Of a stretch of DNA of 64,000 nt, positions 1 through 11,700 are shown one piece after another. Made by a program: the position numbers and the translations under genes. This stretch comes from Tridacna crocea (lineage: Eukaryota > Mollusca > Bivalvia > Cardiida > Cardiidae), in NCBI GenBank assembly GCA_943736015.1, contig OX031070.1, positions 42,618,173 to 42,682,172 on the forward strand, in the 5' to 3' direction. The notes beneath the pieces are model-generated. The model had not been told where the DNA came from. It saw only the letters and a program-made list of their open reading frames with translations, and made no database searches. How positions within the stretch are numbered: the stretch's first letter is position 1; each line of letters begins with the position of its first letter.

Positions 1-64
1 TGGTGTGCGTGACTGGGAGCCTGTGAAAATGATGTGATAAGATCTGTACTGTTAAAAAAAATGA

Positions 65-253
65 GGAACATTGCAGCAAAAGAAGAAATAGCTCTTCCAG
101 TATCTTCCAGTTACCATCATTTTCTCCTTTTCCCACAAAGTTTTCTACCCATCACAAAACAAATTTCGAATTTTCAGTCACTTTTATTTTGTTGTTTGCA
201 AATGCTTTCAATTTGGACAAGCCTAAAATTTTGTCGTTTGGTATAGAGTTTAT
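65..253 (+). mobile_element. TTAApal MITE, 5'-truncated, degenerate core
   Basis: The right half is good (tctccttttcccacaaag, tgtttgcaaatgctttcaat, end gtttggtatagagttta). The left palindrome arm is scrambled. Confidence 0.7.
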
Positions 254-486
254 AAATTTTAGTATTATATTTCATTTGTCTATTTCTAGAAATGTTATGG
301 GTAAAGAAATGATGTAATTTAAGCTGGGGGGAAATTATTTCCCCATGAATGTTTTTCTCCTGCCGAAAATCTGAAACTTTTTTTTTAAAAATATTGGTTA
401 TCCGGTTAACTGACTTGAGATCACTAGTTTTAAAAGTGGCATTTGTTGACAAAATAATCAGAGGAAATATAATATATACATGTAAT

Positions 487-629
487 TTATTTCATCAGCT
501 TGTAGTTAATATGGGGAAATATTTGCCGAAAAAGGGAAAGGTCTGCCTTATGGCACTTGTTATTTTCTCATACCTTTCCCTTATTCGGCAAATATTTCCC
601 CCATATTAACCACAAGCTGATGAAATAAA
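487..629. repeat. long inverted repeat (hairpin), about 57-bp arms
   Basis: The arm starting tttatttcatcagcttgt at 487 is mirrored by acaagctgatgaaataaa ending at 629. About 30 bp of loop lies between. The internal arms carry gggaaatatttgccgaa and its complement. Confidence 0.85.
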
Positions 630-707
630 CTCCATATCTCACACACAAACTCATGTCAGATTCCAAATATCATACAATTTGTCACACTGTTGTTTTGCCT
701 TTTACAG

Positions 708-1163
708 ATATACATATCAGCAGGACACAGAGCCACTAAACATCTGTCAAGTGCCAAAATCTCAACCATGACTGAACTTTTTGAACAAAATTTACATTCT
801 GGTGACTTTCAAACAGGTTTATTAGTTGCCATTTCCAACTTAGCAAACAGCTTACGTATTGCACTGAGAGCTACCACTATAGCACATGCTTTGATAATAT
901 CAAATTTGGTTGTGGTATTCCTCTTCGGTGCCTTGTTCTTCTATTACCTGTTTATCAGAAAGCTGGAAACTAATGTTTGGGGTCAGGAGAAACCATTTCA
1001 ATTTCTAGAATGGATTGTTCAAGCAATAACAGGAATTTGGTTTATAAAAAGTATTTTAATAGCACTTACTGCAGTTTCAAATTCGAAAACCGGACTATTC
1101 TATTCTCTTATTGGGGCAGGTTTTGCTTTTATTTTGTGTTTTGTAATGTATGGTATTAGTTAA
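708..1163 (+). CDS. 3'-terminal coding exon of an unrecognised multi-pass membrane protein
   Basis: The exon opens after a good acceptor (ttgccttttacag, ending at 707) in phase 0 and runs 151 codons to a TAA. The peptide starts IYISAGHRATKHLSSAK. It has an amphipathic N-terminal part, then three hydrophobic stretches at about exon residues 55-82 (HALIISNLVVVFLFGALFFY), 101-121 (WIVQAITGIWFIKSILIAL) and 128-150 (the C-terminus). It is therefore an integral membrane protein ending almost inside its last helix. The gene starts upstream of the window and converges on OXSM. An AATAAA at 1434-1439 is a plausible polyadenylation signal. I do not recognise the family. Confidence 0.6.
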   Translation: MYISAGHRATKHLSSAKISTMTELFEQNLHSGDFQTGLLVAISNLANSLRIALRATTIAHALIISNLVVVFLFGALFFYYLFIRKLETNVWGQEKPFQFLEWIVQAITGIWFIKSILIALTAVSNSKTGLFYSLIGAGFAFILCFVMYGIS

Positions 1164-1197
1164 AGACTCTAACTTGGCTAGGGGAAACAGTATGTTA

Positions 1198-1330
1198 ACC
1201 CTTGAAGCCTGTCACAACTATAGTTGCAACTGTGGCCAAAGTAGATTGAGATCAGACTACATAAAACATGCAGCCTGACCTTTGCTCTACACTGTCTGAT
1301 TTACAGAAACCATCCAGACATAAGTAACCT
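1198..1330. repeat. dispersed GATCAGACT-type repeat fragment
   Basis: The segment gtagattgagatcagacta and the following tctacactgtctgattta resemble stretches at 51900-51970, 57765-58035 and 62720-62790, all built on gatcagact and tctgatc motifs. Class unknown. Confidence 0.4.
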
Positions 1331-1433
1331 TTGAATTGTGGTTGTTTGGGTCTTATTTCGAGTCTGAAAATGTAAGCTGAGTTTAAACCAGAGGCTTAAA
1401 GGTGGGTATTTAGATTTTTCACATCTTACCTTG

Positions 1434-1439
1434 AATAAA
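1434..1439 (+). promoter_or_regulatory. candidate polyadenylation signal AATAAA
   Basis: Canonical hexamer 271 bp downstream of the membrane-protein stop codon. Position is the only other support. Confidence 0.4.
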
Positions 1440-1555
1440 TAGAAATATAGATCACTGAAATTTATATGAAACAACAATACAAATCATCAATAATTAAGAA
1501 TCATAAACTTACAAAAAAATTTTGATAGTGTTCCCTTAAAAGGCTACATAGCCTC

Positions 1556-1783
1556 TTAACCTGTTACCTCACTGCAAAAGTTTAGACTTTTCCAAATTGA
1601 ATGCATTTGCAGACAACAATTTCAAAGTGGCTCAAATGGTGCAATTTTAATTTGATTGGGTAGAAAACTTTGTGGGAAATGGAGCAAATGCTAGTTACCA
1701 GCATTTTCTCCTTTACCAACAATGTTTTCAAAAAGTTTCTTTCTAAGGGCCATTAAAGTCCTTATTGTGTGGTAAAGGGTTAA
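1556..1783 (-). mobile_element. TTAApal MITE, full length, type A
   Basis: Long arm on the left (aattgaatgcatttgcagac), palindrome around ctagttaccag, right end tgtgtggtaaagggttaa. It lies between the two convergent 3' ends. Confidence 0.85.
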
Positions 1784-1921
1784 GCTTTGTACTGGTGAGA
1801 CCCTTGACACACATGGATTTGTGAACTGTTTGCATGATATGGCTGAAGAAATGTTGAAAACACCATTCAATCAATCAAACATCTGAATACATTATCATAC
1901 ATAATTTATGACCATATTTGA

Positions 1922-2719
1922 CTAACTGAAACTGGCTATACATAAACTACCATTTGTTCCTCCAAACCCAAAAGAATTAGTTAACCCAACCCGTCTGCCA
2001 TTACTCTCAGTTTTACTCCAGTCACAGGCAGCCCCCGACACAATGTCTAAATCACATTTTATGTCAGACTCATTTAAATTTACGGTTGGTGGAATTTTTC
2101 CAGAATAACAGGAGAGTATCAAGAAAACTGATTCTACAGATCCCGCAGCCCCTAAAAGATGACCCACTGCCCCTTTTGTAGATGAGACTTTGACATCAGT
2201 GCATCCCTTGAACAAGTCATTCATAGCTGCGCATTCAACCTCGTCCCCTATTGGTGTAGATGTTGCATGGGCGTTGACATAACCAATCTGGTTTGGAGTT
2301 AAACTTGAGTGTCTTAAAGCACTTGTCATACAAAGTTTAGCACCTACACTAGTATTACTGGGCGCTGTTATATGAAAAGCATCCCCTGACACCCCGTAGC
2401 CCAATACCTCAGCATAAATTTTTGCACCTCTTTTAACAGCATGAGAGAGTTCTTCAAGAACGACAACTCCTGCACCTTCTGACATCACAAAACCATCCCT
2501 GTCTTTATCAAAAGGTCTTGAAGCTTGTTCTGGTTTATCATTAAAGTTTGTGCTTAGCGCTCTCATCCTAGCAAAACCAGCGATTGAGAGAGGATCAACG
2601 CTGGCCTCTGTTCCGCCTGCAACCATGACGTCAGCGTCCCCATTTTGTATGAACCTTGTGGCATCTCCGATTGCATGCAGTCCAGTCGTACATGCCGTTG
2701 ATACTGCATGGTTCGGGCC
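1922..2719 (-). CDS. OXSM: OXSM coding exon 4 (catalytic, C-terminal)
   Basis: Acceptor gtacatcag|GGCCCG. The exon holds 265 codons and TAG. It encodes the Cys active site (AVSTACTTG), both catalytic His motifs, and the terminal [13 protein letters not shown] TTAApal copy begins only 20 bp upstream of the acceptor. Confidence 0.93.
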   Translation of the reverse strand, partial: GPNHAVSTACTTGLHAIGDATRFIQNGDADVMVAGGTEASVDPLSIAGFARMRALSTNFNDKPEQASRPFDKDRDGFVMSEGAGVVVLEELSHAVKRGAKIYAEVLGYGVSGDAFHITAPSNTSVGAKLCMTSALRHSSLTPNQIGYVNAHATSTPIGDEVECAAMNDLFKGCTDVKVSSTKGAVGHLLGAAGSVESVFLILSCYSGKIPPTVNLNESDIKCDLDIVSGAACDWSKTESNGRRVGLTNSFGFGGTNGSLCIASFS

Positions 2720-5700
2720 CTGATGTACAAAATTGTCCATTAATCCTTTCCCAAACAAACCCTGGTTTTTACGGGTCTGGAATAGTAGCCTTTTGAAAAC
2801 ATTGTGGGAAAAGGAGAAAATGCTGGTAACCAGCATTTTCTCCTTTTCCCACAATGTTTTCTACCCTATCATAGACAGAAATCATCTTTTCAGCAAGAGT
2901 TGAATTGCCGTCTGCAAATGCTTTCAATTTGGTCTAGTCCAAAAGTTTGTCGTTTGGGAAAGGGCTAATCCTTTAACTAACGTTTCCTCGTTCTAACCCT
3001 TTACTAAACAGTCGCTGGGTTTACAACACAGAGGAAAAAGCCTTCTGAAATCATTGTGGGAAAAGGAGAAATGCTGGTAACCAGCATTTTCTCCTTTATC
3101 CACATTGTTTTCTACCCTTCTTGAGTCAATTTCAACTTTTGAGTCATGTTTATTTTTTAAAATGCAAATATTTTTTATTTTGGACAAGTCTTAAAATTGT
3201 CGTTTGGTAAAGAGTTAAATCTTCACCAAAAATTCTTGACAACATAATGGATATAGTAGACTTGTCCAAATCCAAAGCGCGTTCCGAGGACAAATTAAAT
3301 GTGGCTCAATCCGTTGGATTTGTCGGTGCAGATAATAATTTGGGGAAAAAAATAGCAAATCTAATGCTGGTTACCAGTATTTTCTCCTTCTCCCAACAGC
3401 CCTCTCTGTGAAGAGTCCCTAAATTCTGGATTGTGTGGTAAAGGACTATGGCATCCTGTATAAGGTTGCCCATAAGTCATTGTTTTTAAAAAAAAAAAGA
3501 AAATTCTGGTAAACAGCATTTTCTCCTCTTCTCCCAATGTTATCATTCACAAGCCCAGCCAGGTAGCTCGTGGGTTAGTGTATCCGACATGTGACCTGGT
3601 GGATGTGGGTTTGATATTCAGTTGTGGCAAACTTTCTTTCATGTGATTTTGCACCTCTCATGTCTCGTGCATGTGAGAATAGTAGTCTGTGGCTTTAAGG
3701 AAGAAAGCCAGGGAAACACACGGGTGCGCATTCACTACCATGATTTGACCTAAGCAGTTAAAATGGGGGTTACACTCCAATACCGCTAGAGCTGTCACTG
3801 AATGTGACTTAACCCTTTCCCATACAAGCCCTTGTTTTTACATGTCTACAGTACAAGTCTTTTGAAAACACTGTGGGAAAAGGAGAAATTGCTCATAATG
3901 AGCAATTTCTCCTTTTCCCACAGTGTTTTCTACCCATTTGGAGAACTTTCTGCCATTTTTATCAAATTTGAAATTGTAGTCTGCAAACTCTGAGAGTTTA
4001 GAAGAGTCTAAAATTTCTCAAATTTGTCGTTTGGGAAAGGGTTAATACCCCCACCAGCACTCTGGGAGAAACAGGCAATTATTTGCTCACAGACAGACGA
4101 ACACACGATTGGACACATGGATGGACACAGAGACAGACGGACACACATGCAGACAGGCTGATTCCAGTATACCTCCGAAAACATTCATTTTGCAGGGGTA
4201 TAACTATGACATATATCTTTGTGATAGAGTCCATCAAAATGGCCAACAGCTAAATCATTGCAAAAGAGAGTTTTCATAGACTTGATAATGAAAATTCCTA
4301 CCTGAAGTCCATATCGCAGACTAATATGTCCGGCAGCCATATTGACGAGTGTCATTGTAATAAAATGTGGTGAAACTCGTTTATACCCTCTCTCTCGCAG
4401 AACATGTCCCACATCTGCTATATGCTGCATACCAACCATTCCCATACCTACCGCAACACCTGCAAGTACAAGTAAAGTGAGTTTGTCAGACAGGTGAATG
4501 ATACATTATTAAAGGTCTCCTCCTGAGTTGACGTAAGCTGACTTTTTACCACACAATTGCAAAATTTAACAACCATGATATAAAAGGCATTTGAAAACAT
4601 TGGGGGGAAAGGAAAAAATTCTGGTAATCAGCATTTTCTCCTTTTCCCACAATGTTTTCTACCCTTTCTTATACAAATTCTCATCACATGAGTATCACTT
4701 TATTTGTCGTCTGCAAATGCTTTGAATTTAGACAAGTCTCAAATTTTCTTGTTTGGTAATCATTTAACCCTTTCCCAAACAATCCCAGGTTTTTACGGGT
4801 CTGGAATAGCAGCCTTTTGAAAACATTGTGGAAAAAGGAGAAAATGCTGGTAACCAGCATTTTCTCCTTTTTCCACGATGTTTTCTACCCTATTACAGAC
4901 AGAAATCATCTTTTCAGCAAGAGTTGAATTGTTGTCTGCAAATGCTTTCAATTTGGTCTGGTCCAAAAGTTTGTCGTTTGGGAAAGGGTTAAGAGGCGAT
5001 GCCCCATGCTACCCAGTTACCAGGGCTTGGAATATACCACTATAAAACAGGGTGTTCAAATCTGGTTCTAGCCCTAAGCTTGATCAATTTCTTTCTTAGG
5101 ACTGATGACAGCCAACAGGGCACAATTCACCCCTATTACTAACACACCTTTCTTTTCAAACCACTGACTGCTTGTCTCACATGCATTTGGGATGAGGTGC
5201 AAAAGATTGCCAAAATGAAGAAAATATTGCTAAAAACAGCCTTTAACCCATTACCACACAATCCCTACTTTTGACGCCCCTGAGGAAGAAGCCTTTTGAA
5301 AACTCTGTGGGAAAAGGAGAAAATGCTGGTAACCAGCATTTTCTCCTTTTCCCACAGTGTTTTCTACACTTCCCAGAACAAATTTAAATTTTTCAGTCAC
5401 CTTTATTTTGTCGTCTGCAAATGCTTTGAATTTGGACCAGTCTAAAATTTTCTCGTGTGAAAAAGAGTTAACAACATAAAACAATTTAATCTTGAGCCAA
5501 GGGAGACAATCTTTCATTTAGCAGTGTCAACCTTATTGCACCTATTTGATTTGCCTCCCCTTCCTACTGGTGATAACTTTTTTTGTTTTGTTTTACAGAA
5601 GACAACATTTTGAAAATATTACTGTGAAAGTAGAAATGATTTTTACATGAAATTTTTCCATCTGTAATGATTTTTCAACATTTATATCTCTTGATTATCC

Positions 5701-8700
5701 GCATGCTATGGAAATGTTGAATTTACAACTAGTTTCAGTTTAACATGGAAAAAACCCTTTACCGCAAAATGCCAACTTTTAATGATCTTGAGAAAGAAGC
5801 CATTTTCCAACAAAATCTTCTGTCCCTACAAGGACAAATCACATCATTAAAACCTTTTTCCCACAATCCGCAGTTTTAACATTTTCGATAAAATAAAGCT
5901 TTCAAAAATATCATGGGAATACGAGAAAATGCTGATAAGCAGCATTTTCTCCTTTTCTCACAAAGTTTTCTATTCTATCAGCAACTTCGCGCCCCTCTAT
6001 TCCATATTCAAATTTCTTGTATGCAAACGTTTTGTTATCGGGAGAGGCTAAAATTTGTCATCTGGGAAAGGGTGATGCCACATTCAATTTGTCGTCTGCA
6101 AATGCTTTGAATCTAGATTTTCAACCATACATAAGGTTAACCTTTTCCCAAACAAGCCCTGGTTTTTGCGTGTCTGCAGTAAAAGTCTTTTGAAAACACT
6201 GTGGGAAAAGGAGAAATTGCTCATAATGAGCAATTTCTCCTTTTCCCACAGCGTTTTCTACCCTTTTTGAGAACTTTTGGCATTTTCTCCAAATCTAAAA
6301 TTGTCGGCTGCATACATGTACTCTTTTGGTTTGGAAGAGTCCAAAATCTGTCGTTTGGGAAAAGGTTAAACAATTACTGATAAAATGTAACATTGATCTA
6401 TATTTAGAATACTTATCAAGATGGTATTTATACTTTAGAGCCAACATAATCTGGTATGCTTGACAAAAAAAAGAGATAAATTTAGTATTTTCAAACTCTT
6501 TCCATCGAATATTCAAACACTTTCTCATAAAATATTTTGCAATGTATATCAAAGATGACACTACATATCATGCGCAAACTGATCTTGACCTACACTTTCA
6601 AAGTTATCTATCAAACAATAACTGGGTAAAACTATGCCAGACATTTCCACATTTAATTCTTTACCAAATGACAGAATTTTTAAATTCTGGAAAATACTGA
6701 ATTGAAAGCTTTTCCAGACAACAAATTCAATGTAAATTAATTAGTGATTTTTGTATTTGACAGGGTAGAAAACACTGTGGGAAAAGGAAAAAAAATGCTG
6801 TTTACCAGGAATGAATGCTGTCACAATACCTATCATTAATCCTCAGAAAGATGACATTGGATGCAAATTTTTTCCATCTACCAAAATGTTCCTACGTATA
6901 ATAATAATGTATAATTAACGAAGTGAACCTTATTTACAAGTAATTAATTTAGTTCAACTCTTTACCACACAATAACAACTTTTAACGACCCTGAAGAAAG
7001 CAAGCTTTTGAAAACATTGTAGGAAAAGGAGTAACCAGCACTTTCTCCTTTTCCTACAATGTTTAAAAAAAAAAAATGTCCATTGAGCTTCATTAAATCG
7101 TTAATTTGTCGTCTGCAAATGCTTTCAATCTGGGCTGATCTAAAGTTTGGTCATTTGGTTCAGAGATAACTCTTTACCAAACAATCCCTGGTTTTTACAA
7201 CCCTGAAATGGAGACCCTTTGAAAACATTGTGGGAAAAAGGAGAAAATGCTGGTAACCAGCATTTTCTCCTTTTCCCACAATGTTTTCTATCCTGCTGGA
7301 AACAAATTTCAATCTTCAAGTTATGTTTAATTTGTCGTCTGCAAATGCTTTTAATTTGGGCAAGTCTAAAATTTTGTTGTTTGGTAAAGAGTTTATTAGG
7401 ATGTCATCAATGTTTTCTATCCTGCTGGAATTAAATTTCAATCTTGAAGTTACAGTATGTTTGATTTGTTGTCTGCAAATGCTTTTAATTTGGGCAAGTC
7501 TAAAATTTTGTCGTCTGGTAAAGAGTTAAGTAGAATGTCATCAGCCAATCACAGCAGGGGGGTGAAAAAAAAAAGGGCATGAAACAGTCAAAAAGTTCAA
7601 TTGGAAATAAATGATACCATCCCCCTCCAAACACAAAAGAATAACTTTGAACTCGGCTGAACTTTTTTGAATACAGAACACTGAAGTCAATCAATCAATT
7701 TATCTTATTATACCTTTTTTACCTTACAATCCGGAGTTTTCATGATTCCAAGACAGAAGCCTTTTGAAAACAAAGTGTGAAAAGGAGAAAATGCTGGTAA
7801 CCAGCATTTTCTCCTTTTCACACATTGTTTTCTACTTTATCAAAGATAATCTTCTATCATTGGAACAAAATTTTAAATTTCGCCAGCTAATTCTTTCAAT
7901 TTGGTGAGCGTATATTTCTTACATGTGTGGTAAACAGTTAACCCTTTACCACACAAAAACATTTTAGACTTCTCCAAATTAAAAGCATTTGCAAGTGACA
8001 AAATAAAGGTAACTCAAAAATTGAAATTGTTTCCAGCAGGGTAGAAAACAGTGTGGGAAAAGGAGAAAATGCTGGCTACCAGCATTTTCTCCTTTTTCCA
8101 CAATGTTTTCAAAAGGCCTCTATCTCAGGGTCGTGAAAACCAGGGATTGTTTGGTAAAGGGTTAACAAGCAACTAACCACTCTGAATGAGAAACGCTTTT
8201 AAAAACATTGTGAAAAAAGAGAGAAAATGCTGGTAGCCAGCATTTTTTTCCTTTTTGCACAATGTTTTTCACCTTTTTGAAAGACAAAATCCTATCATCT
8301 GAGCTTAAAGAGTTATGAGTTACCCCTTTACCAAATGACAAAATTTTAGTCTGGTCCATATTGAAAGCACTTGCAGCCGACAAAATAAATGTAACTCAAA
8401 AATACATGTAGAACTTAATTTCCAGCAGGCTAGAAAACATAGAGGGAAAAGGAAAAAATGCTGATTACCAAAGGAAAAAAATGCTGATTACCAGTATTTT
8501 TTCCTTTCCCCACAATGTTTTCAAAGGGCTTCTTCCTTAGGGTTGTAAAAGGATTGTTTGGTAAAGGGTTAAACTGATGTTCCCATCCATGCATTTGCAT
8601 TAATTTCAACCCTTGTCTATGTGAAGCATTGCCTTGGGAAAAGAACGTTTACAGCACCTGCATAAAAGTATCGACCTAGGTCACCCTTCGTGTTATTGGT

Positions 8701-11700
8701 CAATTTTTTGTATATAAAAGGATTAGATTGATCGAATGGTGTTTTATGCCGCTTTCAACATTATTTCAATCCTATCACAGCAACAGCTCACATATTCATG
8801 TTTTCCTGGGTTTTACCAGCACTAGTCTAGGACTCAGAGGTGACTTGCCTAAGGATACTTTCACAAAGGACCTGGTGGAGCCAGTGCGGCTTGAGCCCAG
8901 GGCCTCCAGCTTATGAGTCCCACACTTTACCATCGAGCCATGCAGGACCCTGCATGTCAAAGGACCAGAATACCTCATGATTAAGTCAGTTGTTTGACGA
9001 AATGGACTTTATTGAAACCCTAATTGTGTATCATCTTCGCGAGCCAAGTTTACGATCACTACTTGGATCTTACCTTGGCTGTGTGAAGCCGATTTTGAGA
9101 TTCCTGCGATGCGCCCTCTATTGGATGCTGGTTATTACCCCCTTTTACATCATATTTCTAAAAACAAATGAAATATTGTTTTAAAAACCGCTTACGAATA
9201 CACATGAAGCGATAAGCAGACATCCATGTGGGATTCCATGTTTTACCTTCTATTCGAAAGGTAGCGACCTTGTTCTATTTTTATCAAAGATGAAATGCTA
9301 CGAGCGATTTCATTTCTTTGCAGTTAGAGCTGGCTGCATCCAATGAAAAAGCGTATCGGAGGAATGTAAAAATCAAGCTCGATCCGCCAAGGGCAGAGTA
9401 AGGTAGTGAATCGTCAGCCTTGGCTTGCAAAGATGATTGTATATTGGTTTGCTTTGTATCATGCATAAAGCCTCCTTTTACCAGAATGTGACTCATTTTT
9501 TTTTTAATGTATTTTTCTTATCAATCTTCAAAGTACAATTCTACTCCTCGATTCATTTGCTGATTAACCCTTCACTCCACAGATACTCATTTTGACGTAT
9601 CAACAACAGGCAGCTTTTGAAAACATTGTGGGAAAAGGAGAAATTGCTCTTAACGAGCAATTTCTCCTTTTCCCACAATGTTTTCCACTCAATCAGATAT
9701 TTGTATCCTCATTTGTCCATATTTTTGACGACATATCTTTATTTGGTGCTGAAATGGAAGAACCTCATATTGGTATATCAGGTAAAGGGTTAACTCATTA
9801 CCAAACGACAATATTTCAGGCTTTTCCAAATTGAAAGCACTTGCAGACGACAAAATAAAAGAGACTGGATATCTGAAATTTGTTTTGTGTAGAAAGCATT
9901 GTGGGAAAAGGAGAAACATTGTGGGAAAAGGAGAAAATGCTGATTACCAGCATTTTCTCCAATAATATTGGAAGACACCAAAAGAGTTAAACACATTAAT
10001 ATTGGAAGGCACCCATAGCTCAGTTAATAGAGTTGCACTGGTTTTAAAGGTCGCAGGTTTGAGTACTACTAGAGGCAGTTATCTCCTTTTGTTATAATAT
10101 TTTCTGGACTTTTTTGTTTCAATTGGAAAAAACTGTGTAAATTTGCTGAAGGGATAAACAGTGTATTATACAAACTGTTACCTGGTGCGAGGGAAAGAAA
10201 AATGTTTGCATTTAGTAAAGCGTTAAAACAAAGACAATATGTAACTAAATATTTACAAAAATAATACCATCTTGCACTGACGTCAATAGGTAAAATAAGA
10301 AAAAAATCAAACAACCTTAAACTCTTAACCACACAATCCCGACTTTTAAAGACCCTGTGAAGGAAACCTTTTGAAAACATCGTGGGAAAAGGAGAAAATG
10401 CTGCATAGCAGAAAGAAAAGGTTAACTCTTTAACACAGGACAAAATTTTAGACTGGTCCAAATTGAAAGCATTTGCAGACGACAAAATAAAGGTGACTGA
10501 AAAATTGAAATTTGATCGGAGAAGGGTAGAAAACACTGTGGGAAAAGGAGAAAATGCTGGTTACCAGCATTTTCTCTTTTTCCTACAGTGTTTTCAAAAG
10601 GCTTCTTTCTCAGGGGCATCAAAAGTAGGCATTGTGTGGTAATGGGTTAAAAAACTATTGTGAAAAATCAGAAACTGCTAATGACGATTTTTTAAAACCC
10701 TTTATCAAAAGACAAAATTTTAGACTGGTCCAAATTGAAGGCATGTGCAGACGACAAAATAAATGTGACTCAAAAATTGAAATTTGTTTATAGCAGGGAA
10801 GAAAACTTTGTGGGAAAAGAAGAAAATGCCGGTAACCAGTATTTTCTCCTTTTCCCAAAATGTTTTCAATCCCTTCAAGGTCAGAGAGAAATAGCCCAGT
10901 CAGTATAATTACTTTTACTCTACTTTTAAAAATGCTAACACAACATTGAAAAATAAAGATTAACTCCTCAGCTTTTCACCAAACAACGAAATTCTAGATT
11001 TTACCGCATTGAGAGTATCTGCAGACATCAAATTTAGCTTGGCTCATATTATGGTTTTTGTCTATGTATAGATAGAAAACATTGTGAGAAAGGTAGAAAT
11101 GCTAGTTAGCAGCATCTTCTCCTTTTTGCACAATGTTCTCAAAAGCCATCTCCATCAGGGTCATTAATTAACCCTTTACCAGAAAATTCCCAGTTTTTAA
11201 GAGCCTGAGATACAAGCCTTTTGAAAACATTGCAGCATTTTCTCCTTTTCCCACAATGTTTTCTACCCTTTCCAAATCAAATTTCAAATTTTGATACACA
11301 TTTATTTTGTCGTCTGCAAATGCTTTCAATTTGGAGAGGCCTAAGATTTGTTGTTTGGTAAAGAGTTAAAACTCAGGATTGTTCATCAGTTAGGGGTTAA
11401 CAGATGAGGAGACAAAATTAAGTATTTGTGGACAAAATAGCGAAATTTGTTTTGTCATGTCTACAACAAGGTTAAAAACATTGCCAGAAAGGAAGAAAAT
11501 GCTGGTGACCTGCATTCTCTCCTTTTGCTACAATATTTTCAAAAGCCCTCTTTCTACAGGTCACTAAAACGGTTGGAATTTTGAGGTAAAGGGATAGAAG
11601 ATTACCATTCCCCAGTATTTGAAAAGGATTTTACAATGTCACAATTGTGGAGTACAAATTCTATTGAGGTAATTGATTTTTTTATATCCATTTTTTGCAG

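Larger units (their letters stand above)
1..707 (+). other. intron of the upstream membrane-protein gene
   Basis: This is the presumed intron before the exon at 708. It contains a 5'-truncated TTAApal copy (65-253) and a long hairpin (487-629). I see no other coding signal. Confidence 0.4.

Noticed and set aside
2720..2854. Upstream extension of the OXSM exon 4 ORF ([15 protein letters not shown]...)
   Set aside because: This is translated MITE. Splicing at 2719/2720 joins exon 3 exactly in frame with the family sequence.
10422..10622. Many 60-100-codon ORFs with peptides like [25 protein letters not shown] on both strands
   Set aside because: They are all translations of the TTAApal palindrome and its arms. 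They appear in either orientation and stop at element boundaries. The recurrence comes from the repeat, not a protein family.
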